Source of the DNA: Ampelomyces quisqualis
Lineage: Eukaryota > Ascomycota > Dothideomycetes > Pleosporales > Phaeosphaeriaceae
NCBI GenBank assembly: GCA_018398575.1
Contig: JAGTXZ010000024.1
Span: 1,860,001 to 1,924,000, forward strand
Direction: 5' to 3'
Length of the DNA stretch: 64,000 nt
Below the pieces are notes generated by a model, which made no database searches, was not told where the DNA came from, and worked only from the letters and a program-made list of their open reading frames with translations. The translations under genes and the position numbers were made by a program. Positions 12,171-21,345 of the stretch are shown here, piece after piece. Within the stretch, counting starts at the first letter, position 1. The number at the start of each line of letters is the position of its first letter.

Positions 12171-13020
12171 GAAAGCTCTCGAACGTGTTTCTCGTCCTAG
12201 CTTGCCAAGGGTATCGTCGCATGATATCGCTGAAAGTCACGTGAGCATCCTGGTAAGATGCGATACCCGCAGTCTCGTCACCGGATCTCTGGTAGAGTCT
12301 CAACAACTTCGCACAAGCTTTTAGTCGTTGTACAGCGAATGTATTGACGTCCTGTCCACACTGTTTTATGGTGGTTGTAAGGAGTCGCTTCACAGCAGTC
12401 GATTTTGTGGAAGCATGTGCGCGAGCCACTCTTAGCTCGTATTTAAGCTCTGCGGAAATTTGAGGGTGGTTGGACAAGTTGTATGCAGCATCCGAGAGCA
12501 AGTTATCATGCGAGGTTGTGGGACTTCGGGAGGGTGTCGATGAGCTATTCCTCTGTCTATGTCTCTCAGCGTTTGACTTGGAGTCTTGCTGTTCTGCTAA
12601 CTCTTTGGCACGGGCAAGAAATGCGAGAGCATCATCTCCTTTGTTTCAACCATGCAAGAGCTCCACAAATTTCAGAACTCATTGATCAGCCCGGCGATCC
12701 TGCATGCCAATAAGCCTTCAGCTCTGCTCCAGAAGTTGGTAGGCATCTTGCAAGCAATCATGCTCATAGTATAGAGTAGCAACCGTGTGTACAACCTTAA
12801 TCGGCTCTTCATGCGTAGGTCCAAGAAGTTTATTGTAGCCAGAGAGAGTACATTTTAGCTTCCGTTCTGCCCCTTCATGTAGAGCGATGTTCAACAAGTC
12901 TTCAAAAGTTCGATGAAGCCCCCAACCAAATGGCTTCCAGCAATTCAAAATGGTATAAGGCGTTGGGATTTGTTGTCTGGTAGTGTAAAAGCTTAAGCTG
13001 GCTCGAAGAGATACCAACAA
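12100..13020 (-). pseudogene. Probable remnant of a fungal TPR protein
   Basis: On the minus strand the segment 12718-13020 encodes HEGAERKLKCTLSGYNKLLG followed by THEEPIKVVHTVATLYYEHD, which resembles kinesin-light-chain-type TPR repeats of large fungal proteins. After three in-frame stops between about 12720 and 12640, the same frame reopens as GDDALAFLARAKELAEQQDS and continues to 12100 with helical, Lys/Arg/Ala-rich sequence. I found no GT..AG pair that removes the stops cleanly, so it is either decayed or has unusual splicing. It faces the dioxygenase relic tail to tail. Identity as TPR is suggestive only. Confidence 0.4.
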
Positions 13021-13469
13021 GCAGTACAGAATCTCAAATCAAGATCTGCATTTCAAACCTCTTGCACTCTCTCTTCAAATCGTCTATACCAAGACACTTC
13101 CAATCCTCAGTATAGCCCATCGCCGAACGAACTTAGCTCCTCTTGAAGTCATAAAGCAAGCCACGGTCACGAGATTCAGTGCCAGCCTATATGTATTCAC
13201 CCACAGCTGCTCATATTTCCAATGATATAGAGACCTAAAGATCCTTACGCTGGGTCATGTCAAGGACATGCTGCTGATATGTACCAAGAGCTCCAACGCG
13301 ATTGGGTAAGCAAAAACGCTGAGCTTATTGCAAATGCCAACACTAGTGCAGGTGTCACACTACTAACCATGCTTGAAAGATGGTTCCAGCAGGGTATGAA
13401 AAAGCAACCTTACCATGCTATTGGTGCAGTCTCTGCAGCGGATAGCGCTAAGATAGATGTGACCTGAAC

Positions 13470-15509
13470 ACTTGCACGACGGAACCTACAGGCAAGCAGG
13501 GTGAACTATGCGAGCTGCATGATTACGACTCTCAGATAAATCCCAAGGACGAGGAAATCGTGCTCCGTACCGGTTCAAAATACGAGTATGATAAGGTCGA
13601 TGTCAAGAGTCCTTAACCTGCTCTAGTCCTGGTTCGATACATCAAGCATGGCAAGGTTATCTTCACGTCCCTGGAGATCCGATCTCCTTACATCAAGAAG
13701 GCTCTCAGAGAGATCGTTGGCTCATATCCGGGAGTGAATAATGAATATCAACTTGCAACAAAGTGTGATACTGAAAGATCCATCGCATTGCCTGTTTCGC
13801 TATCGTCATCAGTTGCGAGAACACTTAGAGACCTCGAGTGATCCGTTCGTGAAGCAGCATGTACAATTCTGTCTGAAGTACATAAAGAGGTCACTGAGAA
13901 AAGAGCTGCCCGCATACGACAGTATGATGAGAGATAAGAATGCCATACCCAGAATGGACTTTTATCATTTGTGGATGGTCTTCAAGCCTGGAAGTCTGGT
14001 ATACAGAAAAGAGCAAGACTCAGAATACACCTACAAGTTCAAGGACATAGCCAAGAGTATAGACAAAGATAATCATCGTACATGGTCATTTGAGCTAGAT
14101 CGAATCGAAAGTAACGGCAAAGAATTCGGATGCGTAAAAGTGTTGCTTAATCTCTACTACTTTGACGGCTACAAAGCTCTCACTGACCTTCCAGTCCTTC
14201 CCCTCGCATTTTACAAAGAGCGCGATCGCATTCAACCAGAACTTTTGGCAAGAGGCGAGATGTATGTTTCCCTGAGTGGAGTTGATGACCGGATATATCA
14301 TGGAGCGCAAAAGGTCACAAGTGGTCCCGAGTTGGAATCTCGTGACTGAGGTATAAAACAGGTCAGGAGTCCTGTACTCACGCTAGATCTGTTTTGAGCT
14401 GACGATGTGTACTCAGACACGCCATCGGATCATAATTGATGCACAAACATACAATGCAGCGTATCGGCCGCTGAATCTCTATTTTGCTCATGATCGGAAG
14501 ATCAAGACCGTTCCTGAAAAGATTCTGGAACTGATCGAAGAGCAGCTGCTCATGTGTTTTGATCAAGTTCCCGGCTTCTCTCTTACATCTAAGACCTGTG
14601 GTTTCTTCTCAGTCCAATATATCGAGGATATTCAGTTGAATCCAACAGCATTCGAATATCTAGCCTTGTCGTCGGAGAAGAAGGAATTGATCGTGGCACT
14701 TGTAAATGCAGATCACGAGATTTCTGCATATCACGACGATATGATCAAAGGCAAGGGGAGAGGCCTCACCTTCTTGCTACACAGCCCTGCTGAAGTGGGC
14801 GAGACATTTACGGCTGGTGAAGTGACCCTGATCAAGTGCTTACATCTCATCACTAATCTCTAAATAGAAAGTATCGCAGAACAAACAAAGCGCCCGTTGT
14901 ACACATTGAGCTGCAATGACCTCGGAAAAGCTGGACGCAACGTAGAAAATGAGCTCTCTGCGGCATTGGCTTTAGCCACGAAATGGAATGAAATTGTGCT
15001 GTTAGACGAAGCTGATGTCTTCATGGCAGAGCGGAGCTTGAATGACTTGGCGCGGAATGAGTTGGTATCTGGTAAGCTCGATTGCTCATGACACAAGCGA
15101 CCGATACTGACGATTCAGTACTCCTTCGTGTGTTCGAGTATTTCGAAGGCATCTTCTTCCTGACAACCAACCGAGCTGAGACAATCGATCCTGCATTCAA
15201 GCCGCGCATTTACTTCACTCTCGCCTATCCCAACCTATCCAAACAAGACAAGTGCGGCCTATGGAAGGTTTTCATATCCCGTGGTCCATACCAGCAGCTG
15301 CCTCGGTGGGTTACTAAGGGCTTCCTCGAAGAGATCGCTGAGTATGATCTGAATGGACGACAGATCAAGAATGCTGTTCGTGTGGCATATGCTTTGGCAC
15401 ACAACAGGAAAGGGAGCTGCTTCCTGATGATATTCGTACTGTACTACAACTGGGCAAACTATTCGAGGGGGGTGTGCCAGCTAAGAGGGAGACAGTAGAG
15501 GGTAGCTGA
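13470..15509 (+). pseudogene. Broken AAA+ ATPase of the DUF7025 family
   Basis: The order of segments matches a large fungal AAA+ family: EIRSPYIKKALREIVGSYPG, CLFRYRHQLREHLETSSDPF, then the N-terminal DUF7025 region (DFYHLWMVFKPGSLVYRK, YYFDGYKALTDLPVLPL), an AAA core and lid. Two introns still splice in frame, at about 14839-14870 (TFTAESIAEQT) and 15074-15118 (NELVSVLLRV). Walker B IVLLDEADVFM and sensor FFLTTNRAETIDPAF are intact. Lesions are a TAA at 13614, a 7-bp near-duplication TGAATAATGAATA at 13735-13747 that shifts frame, a TGA at 14347, and a frame change near 15400 before ERELLPDDIRTVLQLG. Walker A, usually GPPGVGKT, reads SPAEVGET, so the essential Lys is lost. I call it a pseudogene. 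Confidence 0.75.
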
Positions 15510-16010
15510 GCTGAGTCTACGTCGTGGCGGCGGTGCACAAGGTTTCGGACTGCAGATGGTTCCAGCAAGACGTGAGCATGGAAATCATGTTTCTTTTTGA
15601 GCGCCGACGTACTACTTTCCTCTACAGATAGCAGATGTCGACGCTAGTGTACAGCTTCGTCATGTGTCGCAACACTGTGGCGTCAAGTGCATTTACGTCT
15701 GCGCTGGTGTCGCTGTGTGCTTGTTTCAGTGTGGTGCCGCAGTTAAAGCTTTCATTGAACACAGTGCGAGTCAAGGGCATATGAGTGTGGTACATACAGT
15801 CTGAATTGTAGGGTATGGGGTATAAACACTAGACTTAAACAATCCGATCCATACTCCATGGGCTGACTATTTCGAGATGAATATCCCCATAAAGAAACGA
15901 AGGGCTAGAAAAATGAGCGCATAATGCTTCGTTCGGCAAATACTACTTGGGTCGATGATTATTCCGTTCCTCTACTCAGTACAAAAGGCACCATGCCGCC
16001 TAAGTCATTC
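15510..16010. other. Intergenic, nothing recognised
   Basis: This lies between the AAA+ relic and the 3' end of the surface glycoprotein gene. It is AT-leaning with no supported feature. Confidence 0.4.
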
Positions 16011-17371
16011 TTATTTCTTCGGCTGCACATTAGTCATCTCGGCAGGGGCATGGCTGTGACTACCTTCGAGTTCACTGGAGAATGGTCGTGAGTCGCTTCC
16101 CATGTATGGTGCTTGCTGCACCGTTTGTGGCTGTGGGCTCATCGAAGGATTTGGCGCATTGTATACTGGTTGGCCGCCAGGCTGCTGCCATTGCTGGTGC
16201 GCTCCGTATTGGCTCTGCGATCCTTCCGATGTTACGGGAGATTGTGAGTTTCCGCTTTGACCATAGTATCCGTCCTGCTTCGCAACGCCGAGGGGTGCTG
16301 CGGCCGGGTTCTGCTGCATGCCCAGGTAGTATTGCGGGGGTGGGGGTGACCCGGTCTGGGTGGGGTATGAGTTCTGCTGATAGGCTGTTGCTCCTGCAGG
16401 AGGCATGCCACCCACAGCACGGGCAACATGTTGGTTATGAGCCTTGTTCTTCTTGCGGCGCATGAAGAAGAAGATGGCACCACCGATGAGGGCGAGGCCG
16501 AGAAGGGGACCGATAACGGCACCAGCGATCCATACTTTGCTCTTGCCATTTCCTCCACCATCTCCTCCAGATAGCGAAGAGATGACCGTTGGGCTGGAAG
16601 ACGAGGTGGAACTGGCCAGATCGGAAGAAGGGAGACGCGAGGCCAGTGGCAGAAGCGAAGAGAACGGTGATGATCCTACAAAGTCAGATTAGTGGGTTGT
16701 TCACAATTGTAGCGAAGTAGCATTCTTACGTGAGGTGGTGGTCTGTAGGGCACGCTGAGGAGCCTGACGGTAGTAGCTCCAGTTCAAAGCGGATACACCA
16801 CAGACGATGTTGACCTTGGGGTTCGAGTCGCCTTCATTCTCAAACATGAAAGCGGTGTTACAAAGACTGAACGACCGGTCTGTCGAGGCAGTCCAGATCG
16901 CTGTGCTGGAGGAAGTCAGTCAGACTGCTCGCAGTAAACTTTTCATGTTCATCAAGTCATACCAAGCGCGACTGCTCAAGCTACCGCTGAGCGACCCTGA
17001 TGCGATATTACGATAGAGCATGTTGCCATCTTGACAACCAACGGCTAGATTTGTGCAGCCTGCCTTCGTTGTTGTGCAGCACGCCCATTGGCCGTCAGCC
17101 TGGTAGTAGGTGTTTCCTAACGATGAAATCAGTTTGTGTCTCGATTCCAGTCCACTCAACTTCACGTACCAGGGTCACAAATCTCCGTAGACCAGGTGCC
17201 GTTATACGATACCCAGCCCATGTATGAGATATCATTTTGCTTCCTCAGTAACTCAATCTGAGGTCCCGGGGTGATGAGCGCGTCAGAGGTTGACATGATG
17301 GGCGAAGCTACCATGGTAGCCGCATAGCTGCTCGAAAAGAGCGCTGTACCCAGAGCAAGGAATGCAAGCAT
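16011..17371 (-). CDS. Single-pass cell-surface protein, Cys-rich ectodomain
   Basis: Exons complement(16011..16675, 16730..16905, 16963..17116, 17170..17371) give 398 residues. A signal peptide (MLAFLALGTALFSSSYA) precedes an ectodomain of about 170 residues with paired cysteines (TEICDPGNTYY, QWACCTT, NLAVGCQDG, SFSLCNTAF, VNIVCGV). A Ser-rich stalk follows, then a membrane segment near residues 226-248 (VWIAGAVIGPLLGLALIGGA), a basic stop-transfer RRKKNK and a cytosolic tail rich in Pro, Gln, Gly and Tyr. This plan is shared by fungal wall-stress sensor-like or Mid2-like proteins, but I recognise no WSC domain. A role at the plasma membrane and wall is therefore inference. The three introns are 53-57 bp, and the joins RACTAIWTAS and TTTSRSSPFSS keep frame. 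Confidence 0.8.
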
Positions 17372-18444
17372 GATTGATTAGTGCTTCTTTTCGTAGGGCG
17401 CTCGCTACCAATGGAAGATCTCACAGGGTCGATTCAAGAAACGATCAAAAGGAGCAGACAAGAGCAACGCTGGTGGTCGATGGCTGACCTCGAGTCCTGC
17501 TCAGCGGTGCCCTCCTCATAACATACATGCCTTCCCACTCTCCACATTTTCGCGCCATACTGTAGGGCACAACCCAAAGTCAACACCGACCGCACCGGTC
17601 AAGGAGAAGTGGTCTGCCCACTGCGGGTTACCGCTACTAGGATGTGAGGCTGCAACACCGAATCAGCTGGTAGATATCCCACAGCCAAGGCTCAGCTTTC
17701 CCAAAAAGGTCATGGCTTCTCGTAGACTTCGCAAAAGCTGAGAAAATACGAGTTGTCGTAGCACTCACATGGTGGCCACAATAGAGAACGCGCGATGTAC
17801 CTGGACACGACTTGTATTCTTTGGGTCTAGACTGCGGGCGGTAGTACTGAAGGTGGAAGGCTAAGAAGTAAACTTGCGCAGGAATAAGCGAGCGCGCTGG
17901 GTCTGCTTCAGATAACATACAAAGGTACTCCGTAATGCGATGCAATGAAGATGGATAAGGATACAGAGGCGCACGCCGTCTCGATTACTATGTCCAAGCG
18001 ATAGATTCAGACCCGGTGGTATGGTCTTAGGCTGCAGTATCGAAAGTACTGCGCCTTGCGAGATGAAGTTCGGGAACGTTGTATTGTCTGCTATCCCAGT
18101 TGAGCGGCTGTGCATGCCCATCTTTCCTGTCGGCGGTTCGGCTCGTCCACAATGGTCAAGGTGGGGGCCAGAATCCCACTTCAGGCCCTCACGCTGATCG
18201 TGCGGCAGCAGAGCCTTTCCACTCGGCAATATAACTCTTTAACAGGCTGCAAATGTGACCATGATCTTGGCGTTCAAGCAACCAGGAATTGGGGCGCATA
18301 TCTGCACTGCCATTCGCTTGTCTGGTGGCATCGGTAGGCGGTATTCTCAAGACAATTTGAAGTCAAATGTGGGCGACCTCATTTTAATGAAGGTGCCTGA
18401 GTTGCAGAAGCATTCAACTAGAGCGTCGTAGCAGATCCCGTGCA
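17372..18444. other. Intergenic, nothing recognised
   Basis: This is the upstream region of the surface-protein gene. It contains one TACTCCGTA motif at 17926-17934. The minus-strand frames at 17637-17945 and 17861-18229 have no recognisable motif and no good start context. Confidence 0.4.
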
Positions 18445-19050
18445 TCAGTGTTCCGTGTTCGGTACAAGCGCAACGGCGGTCGCAAAGTCGGCGTCGTGGC
18501 TGATGCTGATTTCACACAGCTGCCCGTCAAGATCGTCGACGCTGATAGGTAATAACTCATCGTTCGGCGTTGTAGGCTCTCGTTCTTTGCGTACTTGACC
18601 TGCCGCTGGCGTCGATGCGTATGGATTATCTAGAATAAGACCCTGGGGACGAGAGGACTGATATTCGGCAGGTGGAGAGGGGGTGATTGGGAGAATGACT
18701 ATACTTTGGAGGCCGCGCTCTAATTGTCCGAGGTCACATGCTTTGCGAATAGCTTCCTTTGCTGCAAATCTAAGCCAATGTTAGGCAATACTTTCGTCCT
18801 AGACACTATTGTACCCTTCTTACCTTCCAGCAAGAAACTCAGAAACAGAGTCAAGCTTTAAGTGGATGTCTCGGTCCGGTCCAAACCGCCCCCAAAAATA
18901 CGTGCGCTCAGGCTCTGTCAGCACTCTCTTCATAAACCTGTTCAGGATGGACAAGTCGTCGCCTTTACGCGTTAGCAATCGCCGAACCCGTGAGATATTG
19001 CAGATGTCAGTGCCAACGCGCAGTGCATAAGGGAAGAGCCGTGGAGCCAT
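18445..19050 (-). CDS. PPT2: Holo-[acyl-carrier-protein] synthase (mitochondrial-type PPTase)
   Basis: Exons complement(18445..18769, 18824..19050) encode 183 residues. AcpS-type phosphopantetheinyl transferases move 4'-phosphopantetheine from CoA to a serine of acyl carrier protein. In yeasts Ppt2 serves the mitochondrial fatty-acid ACP. The N-terminal metal-site motif reads VGTDICNISRV and the second signature RFAAKEAIRKA fits the family pattern F-x-x-K-E-x-x-x-K. The second signature is created by joining exons across a 54-bp intron (AG|GTAAGA..CTTAG|A), which supports the model. ISISHD near the C-terminus is the usual third motif. A loop of about 40 residues (PSPPAEYQSSRPQG onward) enlarges the domain, as in many fungal members. 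I infer mitochondrial location from the family, since the short N-terminus before the domain is only weakly presequence-like. Confidence 0.88.
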
Positions 19051-19165
19051 GGCGGAAAAGCTGATGCTGATGGTCCGCAGTGATGCGCGCCGAAGGTCTC
19101 AAGCGCTAACGCTATTCTAGGAATAGTACGCTGTGATAACATAAGCAGATTTTGATTGGCCCGCT

Positions 19166-19423
19166 CACCCTCACCTGGCTTGGGTGCCTAGCGCCAAACT
19201 TTTTGCTTAGCAAAGTGGCCTGTGCAGCGCATAGAAAGTTCACATTATTCTTACTTTTATAGCTTTTGAAATACCTGGTGGAGTCAAGATAAGCAAGATT
19301 TCTAGCGTAACAGACAGTGTAGACTGCCACACTTTAAGCTAGCATAAACTTTCTATGAGCTGCGCAGGCCACTTTGCTAAGTGAGAAATTTGGCGCTAGG
19401 TATCCGAACCAGGGGAGGGGGTG
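19166..19423. mobile_element. MITE-like element with ~75-bp inverted repeats
   Basis: The left arm (19166-19240) and right arm (19347-19423) are inverted copies of each other over about 75 bp with scattered mismatches. Matching blocks include CCTAGCGCCAAA, TTAGCAAAGTGGCCTG and CATAGAAAGTT on the left, with their complements on the right. The roughly 105-bp centre is AT-rich and non-coding. The long arms and small size fit a non-autonomous DNA transposon or MITE. I cannot see a clear target-site duplication, so the exact ends are approximate. It sits about 115 bp upstream of the holo-ACP synthase ATG. Confidence 0.6.
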
Positions 19424-20171
19424 TATAAGGACCCCGCAAAGCCGTAGCCTCCAAGCAGTGCTACCAATATCTTCTCATAGAAAATATCTCTAGGCCCAGC
19501 AGTAATTATACGGCTACGCGTCGACACAAGTCTAGTGCAGCCTGTCTACCTTAAGATATAAACTGCAGCATTCGACACAGCACTCTCGAGCAAGACAAAC
19601 ACCTGCTTATATAATCAGGATCTTCGCTACAGTGTATATATAACGAAAGACTTTCTAAGGTACATTTAAACTAGATGGGTTGCTCCGACTTGTAGTATCA
19701 TCTGTGATAAGCGTGTTGAAATGCAACATTGCGCTCGCTTGTTTCCCCAAACATGCTCGTGGGCTGCGATAAAACTGCGCACTGAACAGCTCAAGTCGCT
19801 TTTCAACGTCGACTTCAGAGTCCATAAAATAAGGCTCATGATTGTAATAATAGTGGTACGGATCACGGGTAGCAGCTTGCTACCACCTAGCATGCCACCG
19901 CAAAGTCTCACTAAAAAGATAGCACACCACCCCTCGTATACCGCAAGACAATGATGGAAACGAAGATATGAATTACTCCATGACCTTGTCACCCTCTCCA
20001 AGAAAAAATAACTTTGAGTTCATCTTTTGGGGTATTGTAAGCGAGAGTGGCAAAGTGAGAGGTCAAATCGCGGCCCAGCAACCGACTTTACCACCATGAT
20101 GCCATCACTCCAGATGGACTGCAGAGACCGGGCGGGGCAAGAATCTAAGATTTTTTCTACCCTTAGAGGGC
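19424..20171. other. Intergenic, AT-rich
   Basis: This AT-rich stretch lies between the inverted-repeat element and the tRNA gene and has many TATA-like tracts around 19600-19660. I see no supported gene in it. The antisense pair of short frames near 19666-20001 shows no domain. Confidence 0.4.
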
Positions 20172-20176
20172 AAAAA
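20172..20176 (-). terminator. Pol III T5 terminator of the tRNA
   Basis: On the minus strand a run of five T follows the 3' end of tRNA-Ser by 5 bases. This is a standard RNA polymerase III stop signal and suggests the gene can still be transcribed to its end. Confidence 0.65.
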
Positions 20177-20181
20177 TCTAG

Positions 20182-20312
20182 CGACGTAGGCAGGATTCGA
20201 ACCTATTCGTTGTTAGTCTTCGCTTGAGTATGGCTGCAGCATAGAAACTAACCTGCGCTCCCGAAGGAACAAGATTTCTAGTCTTGCGCGATAACCACTC
20301 CGCCACCACGCC
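20182..20312 (-). tRNA. tRNA-Ser(AGA), interrupted in the T-arm by a 50-bp insert
   Basis: Without positions 20203-20252 (approximately) the minus strand folds as an 81-nt serine tRNA. Its acceptor GGCGTGG pairs with CTACGTC with two G-U pairs. The anticodon arm is CAAGA-CTAGAAA-TCTTG with AGA at 34-36. A long variable arm TCC-TTCG-GGA is typical of serine tRNA, and the T-arm is GCAGG-TTCGAAT-CCTGC with discriminator G. The 50-bp insert splits the T-stem between GCAG and GTTCGAA. It begins GTTAGT, contains ACTAAC, and ends AATAG, so it has the marks of a small spliceosomal intron. AGGTT is present at both junctions, so box B (GGTTCGAATCC) stays whole. Eukaryotic tRNA introns normally sit at 37/38, so this is either a dead copy or a very odd gene. 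Confidence 0.85.
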
Positions 20313-21345
20313 AATGGTTGCTCTGATCACGGTACTGATCATTTCTGGAGACACCGCAAAATTGAAAAGTATATATCCAAAGCAAACTCACATCGCCGAT
20401 CACGGTACGGATTCTATGGAACCGCTACAGAGGCGCATGCGGGGCTGCATGTGGTGCCAAAAATACCTTGACCGCTCGGTGACCAGTCTTCGTCATCAAC
20501 ATCTGGTAGACTACTGCTGATGAGAAGCCTGACTAGCCTAGCATCCCGTGGTCAAGCCTCTCTCCAAGCCTTCTGCCATTTTTGCGCCTTTGCATTGAAG
20601 TCTGTCGAGTGGATGACCTGTCTGTCTCGTTTTCGAAGACACGCACCTCGCAGACCGCCAACGGGAACCGGCGTCCGATGGCGCAAGTGGTCGCTTTGCT
20701 TCCCTCGCAAAGTTGGCCACCAGACGGGCATTTAAACCGCCGCTCCTCTCCTGTCCAGGCGTGGCGTCCCCATCCTTCGGGCGTCAAAGCTGAGGCATCG
20801 TGAGATAGACCCCGACGCTACCACGTCTGACAGCCGATTGTCATGCATCAGCCGCACAGTCGGTCTCTTCATTGGCTCACTGTTCCACTGTCCATATTAA
20901 AGCCCCGATGCTCGCAACCACGAGCATTGCTGACTACACTATTGTGTGCGTCTTTGGCAGTGCCGGACCACCACAAATGACGAGTGAGGTCAGCAGCGGT
21001 GCATCAAGGATAACCCTCCGAGGTCATCGGCAGCAGGGTCCCTTGTGCCGGCACCGTCGGATCTCCAGCGACTTGGAGCTTTGTGGACGGTCATGCTGCC
21101 TTCACTGCCCTGCATACCCGATGTAGTGGGTGGTGGGCACTCGGTGTTGGTTCGATGGGTGGACTTATAATGGCAGAAGTGCCATGCCGCAGGCAAAAGT
21201 ATTTTGGGCGATTCGTGCTACGGTGATCAAGTCAAGCTGGTCGGCACTTTCAATGTCGTTCACCACCTGCGTTGGGCTGCCATTTCTATCGTGATTGCTT
21301 CTTCGAACATCCACAAGCCGCCGCGAGTGCGACCTACCAAACACA
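20313..21345. other. Intergenic upstream of the Gag-like gene
   Basis: Short frames on both strands around 20520-20800 overlap each other and carry no recognisable motif. I see no supported feature beyond a likely promoter for the gene at 21346. Confidence 0.4.
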
